From the NCBI GenBank assembly GCA_029563245.1, contig JAKQSG010000046.1, positions 1 to 13,390 of the forward strand: 13,390 nt of DNA, in the 5' to 3' direction. The notes beneath the pieces are model-generated. The model was not told the origin of the DNA and did no database searches. It saw only the letters and a list, made by a program, of their open reading frames with translations. Of the stretch, positions 1 through 5,372 are shown one piece after another. Each line of letters starts with the position of its first letter. Within the stretch, counting starts at the first letter, position 1. The stretch comes from Candidatus Omnitrophota bacterium. GTDB lineage: Bacteria; Omnitrophota; Gorgyraeia; Gygaellales; Profunditerraquicolaceae. The translations under genes were made by a program, and so were the position numbers.

Positions 1-2
1 TA

Positions 3-389
3 ATTCCAGGAGTGCTTTTGATCGTTTTTTTTACTAACCCGCAGAAAAATATATTTAAAAGCATAGGCAGTGGGTTAGGGGCTTTTCTTTTGAACGCCAT
101 GAATAATTTTACAGATATTGTTTCTTATATCCGCCTATTCGCAGTAGGATTAGCTACGCTGGCTGTGGCGGATGCATTTAATAAAATGGCAATGGATGTA
201 GGTTTCGGAAGCTTTATCTCGGGGTTATTAACTTCTCTGATACTTTTAGTAGGCCATTTTCTAAATATTGTTTTAGGGCCTTTATCTATACTTGTCCACG
301 GAGTGAGGTTAAATGTACTTGAATTTTGTAGCCATCTGGATATAAAATGGAGTGGGTTTAATTATAGGCCTCTTGTTGAGGAGAAATAA
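3..389 (+). CDS. ntpI: V-type ATP synthase subunit I, C-terminal fragment (5' truncated)
   Basis: This is the C-terminal membrane part of the a/I stator subunit of a V/A-type ATPase, which forms the ion half-channels beside the K ring. The frame is open from base 3, so the N-terminus lies outside the window; the GTG at 12 is internal, not a start. The motif VSYIRLFAVGLA carries the near-invariant Arg (codon 132-134) that faces the rotor carboxylate. A second conserved block, HGVRLNVLEF (Arg codon 306-308), and the ending GFNYRPL are also typical of the family. Several hydrophobic helices are visible, including the stretch around SLILLVGHFLNIVLG. Subunit K follows after 17 bases with a good Shine-Dalgarno, so the two are co-transcribed. 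Seen: motifs and hydrophobicity. Known: role in rotary ATPases. The direction of function (pump or synthase) cannot be told from this piece. Confidence 0.93.
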   Translation: MPGVLLIVFFTNPQKNIFKSIGSGLGAFLLNAMNNFTDIVSYIRLFAVGLATLAVADAFNKMAMDVGFGSFISGLLTSLILLVGHFLNIVLGPLSILVHGVRLNVLEFCSHLDIKWSGFNYRPLVEEK

Positions 390-406
390 TTTAAAAAGGA
401 GCGGTT

Positions 407-859
407 ATGGAGATAGGGGTGCTTGCACAGTTTAAGGATTTAGGAGTAGCTGCGGTATTGGGCCTTGCAGCTATTGGTTCAGGGCTTGGCGCAGGGGTTG
501 CGGGAATGGCGGCTGTGGGTGCCTGGAAAAAGGCTTTTATTCAGAATAAGCCCGCTTCTTTTATGTTGCTTGTTTTTGTAGGCGCACCGCTTACTCAGAC
601 AATTTACGGGATGATTTTGATGAATAAAATGGCAGAGGCTGTAACTAAAGGGTTTTATGCCTGGGATGTAGGTTTATTTTGCGGGGCAGGTCTGGGCCTT
701 TCTGCTTTTTTTCAGGGTAAGGCAGGGGCCTGTGCTGCTGATGCCATGGGTGAAACGGGTAAGGGTTTTGGAAATTACCTTGTTGTCCTGGGCATTATTG
801 AAACAGTAGCTCTTTTTGTCATGGCCTTTTCCCTGGGCCTTTTAGGCAAGCTTGCCTGA
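407..859 (+). CDS. ntpK: V-type ATP synthase subunit K (rotor proteolipid, probably Na+-binding)
   Basis: This 150-residue protein has four membrane helices in two hairpins (roughly 10-40, 50-77, 85-112 and 121-148), the duplicated V-type form of the c subunit. It would build the membrane rotor ring. The ion-binding carboxylate is Glu132 in GIIETVAL; the equivalent place in the first hairpin is Gln64, so each subunit carries one carboxylate. Thr63, Gln64, Gln103 and Glu132 match the four Na+-liganding side chains I recall from Enterococcus hirae NtpK (T64, Q65, Q110, E139), which suggests a Na+-coupled enzyme. The neighbouring E. hirae helix motif ETYAL is ETVAL here. The ATG has an upstream AAAGGAG. 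Subunit I precedes it and three lipoprotein genes follow without a visible terminator. I-K as the last two ATPase genes is the order seen in chlamydiae and spirochaetes. Confidence 0.95.
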   Translation: MEIGVLAQFKDLGVAAVLGLAAIGSGLGAGVAGMAAVGAWKKAFIQNKPASFMLLVFVGAPLTQTIYGMILMNKMAEAVTKGFYAWDVGLFCGAGLGLSAFFQGKAGACAADAMGETGKGFGNYLVVLGIIETVALFVMAFSLGLLGKLA

Positions 860-893
860 TAAAGTCTTAGTTTATTTGAACAAGGAGGAAAGA

Positions 894-1298
894 ATGAAGA
901 GGATCCTTATTTTAACCATAGGGGTATTATTTATTTCCGGATGCGCTTCAGCAGCAAGGCATCGTCAATTAACCCAGGATGACGGGGGAGACAGGATTAC
1001 CGTGGGTAAAGTACAAAGAGAGATTAAGGTTGGCATGTCTTCGGCGCAGGTTGCAGAGATTTTAGGTTCTCCTAATATTGTAAGCACAGATGAAGAACGC
1101 CGGGAGGTTTGGGTTTATGACAAAGTGGCTACGGATGTCAGTTACTCAAGGAGCGAGGCAGGTGCATCTTTGATTCTATTGGGAGGTTATGGTTCATCCG
1201 GGGCAGCATCTTCTACGCAACGGACTTTGACTATTATTATCAAATTTGATAACAATAGTCAGGTGCGTGATTTCAGCTATCATTCATCTAAATTCTGA
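894..1298 (+). CDS. BamE/SmpA-like domain lipoprotein
   Basis: A 134-residue predicted lipoprotein. Residues 1-17 form a lipoprotein signal with lipobox ISGC (Cys17), so the mature protein should be anchored in a membrane facing the periplasm. Residues 35-76 carry a BamE/SmpA (OmlA)-like pattern: an I-x(2)-G-K segment, KVGMSSAQVAEILGSPN, then REVWVYD. The C-terminal strands LTIIIKFDNN and VRDFSYH fit the closing part of that fold. Between them is a Gly/Ser-rich insert (about 80-107). BamE is a lipoprotein of the beta-barrel assembly machine, but this fold is also found in unrelated envelope lipoproteins, so a Bam role is not shown. I chose ATG 894 because a strong AAGGAGG lies at 882-888 and the signal peptide starts there; a TTG at 852 in the same frame would put 14 residues before the signal and overlap ntpK. 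Confidence 0.75.
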   Translation: MKRILILTIGVLFISGCASAARHRQLTQDDGGDRITVGKVQREIKVGMSSAQVAEILGSPNIVSTDEERREVWVYDKVATDVSYSRSEAGASLILLGGYGSSGAASSTQRTLTIIIKFDNNSQVRDFSYHSSKF

Positions 1299-1312
1299 TT
1301 TTATTCTCACCT

Positions 1313-1864
1313 ATGCGCAAGAATATATTCATAGCTTTGATTTTTGTGCCTGCTCTCTTTATCTGCGGGTGCGTGGCTACTTCTTCTGGGCTGCTTAAGC
1401 CTGCGGTATCTAGCCTTCAGGTACGCCAGGTAGAGATAAAGCAGTATGATACTAAGGATGAGTTAAGGGTGCTTTCTGCAACTGCGGCCGTATTGCAGGA
1501 TATGGGTTTTACTTTAACCGAGGTTGAGAAGAAACTTGGTTTAATCGTGGCCTCAAAGGAGAGGGATGCCACTGTCCCGGGGCAGATTGCCATGGCAGCA
1601 TTTATAGATATCTTGGGGGCTACGGGGGGGTCTTCTTCAAATGCAATGCAGACCGTAGATGCCGTACAGACTATACTGGTCTCTTGTGTTACCAAAAGAA
1701 ACTTGGAAGGGAATAAGGTCGCCGTAAGGGTAACTTTCCAGAGAGTTGTATTTAACAGGATGAATCAAGTCTCGCGACTGGAGACCATTAAGGACCCCGA
1801 TATATACGAAGGATTCTTCGATAAATTATCCAAATCAATATTTTTGGAGGCAGATAAAATATGA
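1313..1864 (+). CDS. Predicted lipoprotein of unrecognised family, paralogue 1
   Basis: A 183-residue predicted lipoprotein: a hydrophobic signal and lipobox ICGC (Cys20), then a soluble domain. I do not recognise the family. The core motif ATAAVLQDMGFTLTEVEKK, followed by LGLIVASKERD, recurs in the next gene as IMATLQDLDFVLTKADYD and LGIVSATK. Both also share a segment before it (RQVEIKQYDT here, RSIQTRAFDT next door) and the ending FFDKLSKSIFLEA / FFDALAKSVFLTA. The two are therefore full-length tandem paralogues. This copy has an extra Gly/Ala/Ser-rich insert (about 85-115) that may be membrane-interacting. No Shine-Dalgarno precedes ATG 1313; it lies 14 bases after the previous stop, so coupling is likely. 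It overlaps the next gene by four bases (ATGA). Function unknown; envelope location is inferred from the lipobox. Confidence 0.8.
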   Translation: MRKNIFIALIFVPALFICGCVATSSGLLKPAVSSLQVRQVEIKQYDTKDELRVLSATAAVLQDMGFTLTEVEKKLGLIVASKERDATVPGQIAMAAFIDILGATGGSSSNAMQTVDAVQTILVSCVTKRNLEGNKVAVRVTFQRVVFNRMNQVSRLETIKDPDIYEGFFDKLSKSIFLEADKI

Positions 1865-2292
1865 AGCGCATAAAAATTAGGTTTTTAGCTGTGTCGTTGC
1901 TGGTTGCCTCGATCTGCGGTTGCGCAACCACAGCGCAGGAGCGTATCCTTGATTTAAGCCAAGACCAGCTTAAGCTGCGCAGTATTCAGACCCGGGCGTT
2001 TGATACCAGCGATAAAGAAAAGATGATGCGCAGTATTATGGCTACTTTACAGGATTTAGATTTTGTACTTACCAAGGCGGATTATGATTTAGGGATAGTT
2101 TCGGCTACAAAGTTTGTCGATAATCAGGTTTTGAAGATGACGGTTATCACCAGGGAGAAGGGGAGTAAGCAGCTTTTAGTAAGGGCGAATGCCCAGTACG
2201 GGATTAAGGCCATAAATTCACCCGGGCCTTACCAGAATTTCTTTGATGCCTTAGCTAAATCGGTATTCTTAACCGCGCAGCAGATTGATTAA
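1861..2292 (+). CDS. Predicted lipoprotein of unrecognised family, paralogue 2
   Basis: A 143-residue predicted lipoprotein with a basic N-terminus, a hydrophobic core and lipobox ICGC (Cys21), a shorter sibling of the gene just upstream. The shared core is MATLQDLDFVLTKADYDLG plus IVSATK, and the shared end is FFDALAKSVFLTA. It lacks the Gly/Ser-rich insert of its paralogue. It starts within the stop of the previous gene (ATGA), so the pair is almost certainly translated in a coupled way and may act together. It is the last protein gene of the unit that begins with the V-ATPase genes. No hairpin terminator lies between its stop and the tRNA-Val gene, so transcription may run on to the terminator at 2432-2465. 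Function unknown. Confidence 0.8.
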   Translation: MKRIKIRFLAVSLLVASICGCATTAQERILDLSQDQLKLRSIQTRAFDTSDKEKMMRSIMATLQDLDFVLTKADYDLGIVSATKFVDNQVLKMTVITREKGSKQLLVRANAQYGIKAINSPGPYQNFFDALAKSVFLTAQQID

Positions 2293-2300
2293 ATCCATCC

Positions 2301-2329
2301 TTGCAATAGCGCGTATTTTAAGTTAAAAT
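2301..2329 (+). promoter_or_regulatory. Sigma70-type promoter for tRNA-Val
   Basis: TTGCAA (2301-2306) and TAAAAT (2324-2329) are separated by 17 bases, giving a start point near 2336, about 12 bases before the tRNA. It lies in the only gap between the upstream lipoprotein gene and the tRNA. Assignment is from consensus and spacing only. Confidence 0.6.
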
Positions 2330-2347
2330 AAACAAAATTTATAGCTG

Positions 2348-2421
2348 GGGCGATTAGCTCAGTTGGTTAGAGCATCTGCTTTACACGCAGAGGGTCAGGG
2401 GTTCAAGTCCTCTATCGCCCA
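2348..2421 (+). tRNA. tRNA-Val (anticodon UAC)
   Basis: The 74-base sequence folds as a full cloverleaf. The acceptor stem is GGGCGAT with ATCGCCC, the D arm is GCTC/GAGC with a 9-base loop, and the anticodon stem is TCTGC/GCAGA with loop TTTACAC. The anticodon TAC is at 2382-2384. The variable loop has five bases and the T arm is AGGGG/CCTCT (one G-U) around TTCAAGT. The discriminator base is A (2421). The next bases are CTT, so the 3' CCA is not encoded and must be added after transcription, unlike in the tRNA-Asp gene nearby. It has its own promoter upstream and a terminator 10 bases downstream. Confidence 0.97.
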
Positions 2422-2431
2422 CTTAAATAAT

Positions 2432-2465
2432 AAAAAAGCAGGCATTTTTAGGTGCCTGCTTTTTT
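2432..2465. terminator. Bidirectional Rho-independent terminator
   Basis: GCAGGCA (2438-2444) pairs with TGCCTGC (2453-2459) around an 8-base loop. It is flanked by A6 on the left and T6 on the right, which can extend the stem or act as the U-tract for either strand. It lies between two convergent units: tRNA-Val (and perhaps the V-ATPase/lipoprotein transcript) from the left, and the TRL-like lipoprotein gene from the right. Confidence 0.9.
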
Positions 2466-2484
2466 ATTAAATACTTATTGTTAA

Positions 2485-2796
2485 TTAGTCGCCGTAGACT
2501 GTGGTAGTATATTCGCCGTAGAGGCCGAGTATATTTTTGGCATCGTAATCAACATATTTGATTGTTTTGATCCCACCGTTAGATGCGGCAGTTTTAATGC
2601 TTGAATCGCCAGTTGCAACTAATCCGAGGATGGAAGTAGATTTTGCCGTCCCTACCCTACTATAGGATACTCCCCCGGCAGCAGCAACAGGAGCCTTTAC
2701 CTCTGTGTATAACATCCCATATGGAAAAGGCGTTGCGCATCCTACCAGCATTACTGTTAACGAAACCAATACTAACAATAAACCAATTTTCTTCAT
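2485..2796 (-). CDS. TRL-like family lipoprotein
   Basis: A 103-residue predicted lipoprotein: Lys-Lys N-terminus, hydrophobic core and lipobox LVGC (Cys20). The mature part matches the TRL-like family pattern as I know it. A GMLYTEVKAPV segment follows the signal, then STSILGLVATGDSSIKTAA, GGIKTIKYVDY and NILGLYGEYTTTVYGD at the end. The length is usual for the family, whose function is unknown. The family name, as I recall it, refers to a tRNA-associated locus, which fits its place here between tRNA-Val and tRNA-Asp. The minus-strand ATG is preceded at 5 bases by AAAGGAGG (2802-2809) and a promoter at 2817-2844. It is monocistronic, is opposite in direction to everything around it, and ends at the bidirectional terminator. 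A second reading frame of 76 residues on the + strand over the same bases has no support. Confidence 0.85.
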   Translation of the reverse strand: MKKIGLLLVLVSLTVMLVGCATPFPYGMLYTEVKAPVAAAGGVSYSRVGTAKSTSILGLVATGDSSIKTAASNGGIKTIKYVDYDAKNILGLYGEYTTTVYGD

Positions 2797-2816
2797 TTTT
2801 TCCTCCTTTCTTCATT

Positions 2817-2844
2817 ATTTTATCAGATAAAGCATTCTTTGCAA
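2817..2844 (-). promoter_or_regulatory. Promoter of the TRL-like lipoprotein gene
   Basis: On the minus strand, TTGCAA (2844-2839) and TAAAAT (2822-2817) are 16 bases apart, the same two hexamers as in the tRNA-Val promoter. The start would fall near 2810, giving a leader of about 14 bases that holds just the Shine-Dalgarno. It lies back to back with the tRNA-Asp promoter. Confidence 0.55.
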
Positions 2845-2869
2845 CTATTATTATTAGGCTTAAAACCCC

Positions 2870-2898
2870 TTGACGCTTTTAATAAAAAACCGTATAAT
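2870..2898 (+). promoter_or_regulatory. Strong sigma70-type promoter for tRNA-Asp
   Basis: TTGACG (2870-2875), a 17-base A/T-rich spacer and a perfect TATAAT (2893-2898) lie 12 bases before the tRNA. This is the closest match to consensus in the window, as expected for a stable RNA gene. Confidence 0.8.
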
Positions 2899-2910
2899 TA
2901 TTTCACTTTT

Positions 2911-2989
2911 GGGGTCGTAGCTTAGCCTGGCTTAAAGCGCCTCCCTGTCACGGAGGAGATCGCGAGTCCGAATCTCGTCGGCCCCGCCA
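2911..2989 (+). tRNA. tRNA-Asp (anticodon GUC), CCA encoded
   Basis: The acceptor stem is GGGGTCG with CGGCCCC (one T-G pair). The D arm is GCTT/AAGC with an 11-base loop containing GG. The anticodon stem is CCTCC/GGAGG with loop CTGTCAC, and the anticodon GTC is at 2947-2949. The T arm is GCGAG/CTCGT. The discriminator is G (2986), with CCA at 2987-2989. G34-U35-C36 and G73 agree with aspartate identity. The T loop reads TCCGAAT, so the position that is normally T/pseudouridine 55 is C (2968). A strong promoter precedes it and a terminator follows. Confidence 0.95.
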
Positions 2990-3001
2990 GTAAAACTTAA
3001 G

Positions 3002-3029
3002 ACGCCGTAAATAACTTACGGCGTTTTTT
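3002..3029 (+). terminator. Rho-independent terminator after tRNA-Asp
   Basis: ACGCCGTAA (3002-3010) pairs perfectly with TTACGGCGT (3016-3024) around a 5-base loop, and six T's run from 3024 to 3029. It separates the tRNA island from the long operon that starts just downstream. Confidence 0.92.
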
Positions 3030-3037
3030 GTTTTCGG

Positions 3038-3046
3038 TGGTATAAT
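3038..3046 (+). promoter_or_regulatory. Extended -10 promoter of the 11-gene operon
   Basis: TGG-TATAAT is a perfect -10 hexamer (3041-3046) with an upstream TG extension (3038-3039). No good -35 is present because the tRNA-Asp terminator occupies that place, and extended -10 promoters can do without one. The start would lie near 3053, leaving a leader of about 17 bases with AGGAGGT before the first gene. Confidence 0.6.
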
Positions 3047-3069
3047 ATTCATAAATAATAGGAGGTAAT

Positions 3070-3390
3070 ATGGTTACGATTGATGATTTCAGGAAGATAG
3101 AGTTAAGGGTAGCTCAGATAAAAGAGGTGAATGATCATCCCAACGCGGATAAGCTCTTGGTCTTGGTCCTGGATGTTGGGGATAAAACCAAGCAGGTTGT
3201 GGCAGGCATAAAAAGCGGCTACACCAGGGAAACGCTGCTGGGTAAATATGTTGTATTAGTGGATAATCTGGAGCCAGCATTGTTAAGGGGAGTAGAGAGC
3301 CAGGGGATGATACTGGCTGGTTCTGACGAATCGGGCATAACCCTTGTTATCCCCGAGAAACCGCTAAAGTTAGGAAGCGTAGTTAAATGA
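3070..3390 (+). CDS. Stand-alone tRNA-binding OB-fold protein (MetRS beta-subunit/CsaA type)
   Basis: This 106-residue protein is a single tRNA-binding domain of the EMAP-II/CsaA/MetRS C-terminal type (Pfam tRNA_bind). Typical blocks are FRKIELRVAQIKEV (7-20), HPNADKLL (23-30), QVVAGIKSGY (42-51), LEPALLRG and ESQGMILA (76-83). In many bacteria this domain is the C-terminal part of methionyl-tRNA synthetase, where it raises tRNA affinity. As a separate gene it is usually annotated as MetRS beta subunit. No catalytic part is encoded nearby, so it would have to act on a synthetase encoded elsewhere or on another tRNA-using enzyme. ATG 3070 has AGGAGGT at 3060-3066 and is the first gene of the operon. 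It overlaps the next gene by four bases (ATGA). Confidence 0.88.
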   Translation: MVTIDDFRKIELRVAQIKEVNDHPNADKLLVLVLDVGDKTKQVVAGIKSGYTRETLLGKYVVLVDNLEPALLRGVESQGMILAGSDESGITLVIPEKPLKLGSVVK

Positions 3391-3896
3391 TTAAACAGTT
3401 TGTCCCAAGTGAGGCCTGCCTGAAATGCCAGGGTTGCTGCAGGTTTAAAGAAGCAAGCTCAGTATGGTCACCCTGTCTTTTAGACGAAGAGGTTATAGGC
3501 TTGATAGACAGGGAGGGGATTCCCTGCGCCTCTCTTTCCGTGGATCGCAAATTGCAGTTAATCCCGGCGGGAGAAGGGGAAGGTTTTTTATGCCCCTTTT
3601 TTAGCCTTCAAACAAATAAATGCCGCATTTACCATCTGCGGCCTTTTGAATGTCAGCTCTACCCCTTTCTTTTAAGTTTACGCAATAAAAGGGTCCTGCT
3701 TACGGTAGATTTAAATTGTCCGTATATTAAGGAGAATATAAATACACCGGTATTTAACGAGTACGTCAGCTATTTGACTAAATATCTTAATACCTCTAGG
3801 CAGCTGTCCATTCTAAGGAATAACCCCCATATACTTCAGGCATATGAAGATGTCAAGGATGTGGTAGAGCTTGGATTGGGAGATGATTCTAAATAA
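3387..3896 (+). CDS. YkgJ family cysteine-cluster protein
   Basis: A 169-residue soluble protein of the CxxCxxCC (YkgJ) family. The N-terminal motif CLKCQGCCRF gives Cys11, 14, 17 and 18. The second half of the cluster follows as Cys69 (FLCPFF), Cys79 (KCRIY), Cys89 in RPFECQLYP, and Cys111 in LNCP. These are the conserved positions that in this family are thought to bind a metal or Fe-S cluster. The biochemical activity of the family is not established, although annotations such as Fe-S or zinc oxidoreductase are common. The gene begins in the stop codon of the tRNA-binding protein gene (ATGA) and overlaps the next by 14 bases, so its product is made in step with both. The region after residue 115 is family-specific and shows no further motif. 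Confidence 0.88.
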   Translation: MIKQFVPSEACLKCQGCCRFKEASSVWSPCLLDEEVIGLIDREGIPCASLSVDRKLQLIPAGEGEGFLCPFFSLQTNKCRIYHLRPFECQLYPFLLSLRNKRVLLTVDLNCPYIKENINTPVFNEYVSYLTKYLNTSRQLSILRNNPHILQAYEDVKDVVELGLGDDSK

Positions 3897-4782
3897 ATTA
3901 ACAATTGGCGACAAAGAGATATTCGATAAATACCTCAAATTAGAACCACATAATTTATCCACTTATGCCTTCGCCAATATTTATATCTGGAATAAACTTT
4001 TTGATATACGCTGGGCAGTTATAAGAAAAAGCCTTTGTGTCTTTTTTAAGGATAGCATCGGTTCTTTCCTATATCTACCCCCTTTGGCTGTAAAATGCGA
4101 CCCTAGGGTAGTAGAAAAGGTTTTTGAGGTACTTTTAAAACTAAATTTAAACTCTGGATTCGCGCATATAGAGAATATTGAAGCAAGGGATTTAAGGTTT
4201 TACCGCGGGTTGGGTTTTGATTGCACCTTGAAATCACACGATTATCTATGTTTGCGCACCGAATTAGAGTCCTTGAAGGGGAACAGATTCAAGTCAAAAC
4301 GGGCAAGTTGTAATTATTTTAAAAAGAGTTTTAAATATTCATGCCAGCCTATTTTCTTAAAGGACCGTAGAGAATGCCTGGAATTATATTCTCTCTGGGC
4401 CGATCAGCGTAAAGAAGGAAACCCGGACACCCTTTATCGGGGTTTACTTGAGGATAGCCGTATTGCTTTAAAGGAGGCGCTGGTTCATTATGCTGCTTTG
4501 GGTTTCAGGGGGATTTTGATTAGGGTAGAAGATAAGGTCAAGGCCTTCACTTTTGGATTTGAGATAAATAAAGACAGTTTCTGCATACTTTACGAAATAG
4601 CCGATTTAAGATTTAAGGGCCTGGCCCAGTTTGTATTTTCTTGCTTCTGCAAAGAATTAAAAGGATATAGGTATATCAATATTATGGATGATTCGTCCCT
4701 AGAGAATTTAAAGAAGGTAAAGCTATCCTATCGCCCAAAGTCTTTGATACCCGCCTATATTGCGAGAAAAAACAATGACTAA
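3883..4782 (+). CDS. DUF2156 (lysyl-phosphatidylglycerol synthase C-terminal-like) protein
   Basis: A 299-residue soluble protein with the DUF2156/LPG_synthase_C pattern, a tandem GNAT-like acyltransferase fold. Marks are NLSTYAFANIYIW (24-36), the LYLPPLA strand, YRGLGFDC, the block DYLCLRTELESLKGNRFKSK with RASCNYFKK, and a second-domain stretch around VKAFTFGFEIN. In MprF the same fold transfers lysine from Lys-tRNA to phosphatidylglycerol, but MprF's membrane domain is absent here, so the substrate is unknown. I prefer ATG 3883, which gives MILNKLTIGDKEIFDKY, over an in-frame TTG at 3871. Only GGGAG touches the ATG, and coupling to the preceding gene (14-base overlap) probably drives translation. 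It ends 8 bases inside the exonuclease gene. Confidence 0.82.
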   Translation: MILNKLTIGDKEIFDKYLKLEPHNLSTYAFANIYIWNKLFDIRWAVIRKSLCVFFKDSIGSFLYLPPLAVKCDPRVVEKVFEVLLKLNLNSGFAHIENIEARDLRFYRGLGFDCTLKSHDYLCLRTELESLKGNRFKSKRASCNYFKKSFKYSCQPIFLKDRRECLELYSLWADQRKEGNPDTLYRGLLEDSRIALKEALVHYAALGFRGILIRVEDKVKAFTFGFEINKDSFCILYEIADLRFKGLAQFVFSCFCKELKGYRYINIMDDSSLENLKKVKLSYRPKSLIPAYIARKNND

Positions 4783-5368
4783 CTATATCGATAAGGAAGA
4801 GTTTACAATCTTCGATACCGAGACTACGGGTTTAGATTATAAATTGGGGGATAGAGTTGTTGAGTTGGCCGCGATAAGGCTTAGGGGAAACGAGAGGATG
4901 GCCTCTTTTGATAGCCTGGTGAACCCCGGCCGGCGCGTTTCCCCGCAGGCATTTAACGTTAATAAAATCAGCGAAGAGATGCTCTTATCGGCTCCGCCTC
5001 CCGGCGAGGTAATACCTAACTTCATGGATTTTATAAAAGGGAGCATCCTCTGTTCTTATAATGCCGGATTCGATCTGGGGTTTTTAAATAATGAATTGAA
5101 GCTTCTGGGCAGAGAAGGGGTAAGGGGGGTTATCGTATCGGATATCCTACAGATAGCACGAAAAATACTGCCAGCTTTGGAAAGTTATTCTCTTGCGGCT
5201 GTTGCTGGTAAGCTGGGGATAGGGAGTAAGCAATTCCATAGGGCATTTTCTGACGTAGAGCTTACCCTCGGAGTTTTTAAGAGTCTTAAGGCAATTATAG
5301 AAGCAAATGAAGGTTGCCGGATTACCTTAGAAAAGATTATTAATCTGGGTATTATTGATGTAAAATAA
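4775..5368 (+). CDS. DnaQ-like 3'-5' exonuclease (DEDDh)
   Basis: A 197-residue single-domain DEDDh exonuclease, similar to the proofreading epsilon subunit and the PolC exonuclease domain. Exo I is FDTETTGL (Asp14, Glu16), Exo II is YNAGFDLGFL (Asp100), and Exo III is HRAFSDVELT (His155, Asp160); all five metal-binding and catalytic residues are present. NAFNVNKIS (59-66) is the usual loop in this family, here reading AFNVNKIS. The typical His before Asn-Ala in Exo II is Tyr95. It should remove 3' nucleotides from DNA or RNA with two metal ions. Whether it is the replicative proofreader cannot be decided here: no polymerase subunit gene is adjacent. ATG 4775 is chosen over TTG 4760; it overlaps the preceding gene by 8 bases and has no clear Shine-Dalgarno. 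The next gene follows after 4 bases. Confidence 0.9.
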   Translation: MTNYIDKEEFTIFDTETTGLDYKLGDRVVELAAIRLRGNERMASFDSLVNPGRRVSPQAFNVNKISEEMLLSAPPPGEVIPNFMDFIKGSILCSYNAGFDLGFLNNELKLLGREGVRGVIVSDILQIARKILPALESYSLAAVAGKLGIGSKQFHRAFSDVELTLGVFKSLKAIIEANEGCRITLEKIINLGIIDVK

Positions 5369-5372
5369 CCTT

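Noticed and set aside
852..893. TTG start for the BamE-like lipoprotein, 14 codons before ATG 894
   Set aside because: It overlaps the end of ntpK, puts charged residues before a normal lipoprotein signal, and ignores the strong AAGGAGG placed for ATG 894.
1417..1695. 92-codon minus-strand reading frame inside the first paralogous lipoprotein gene
   Set aside because: It is antisense to a gene with a lipobox and a paralogue next door, and has no start signal or motif of its own.
2643..2873. 76-codon + strand frame over the TRL-like gene
   Set aside because: The TRL-like gene on the other strand has a lipobox, Shine-Dalgarno, promoter and family motifs; this frame has none and runs through the promoter region.
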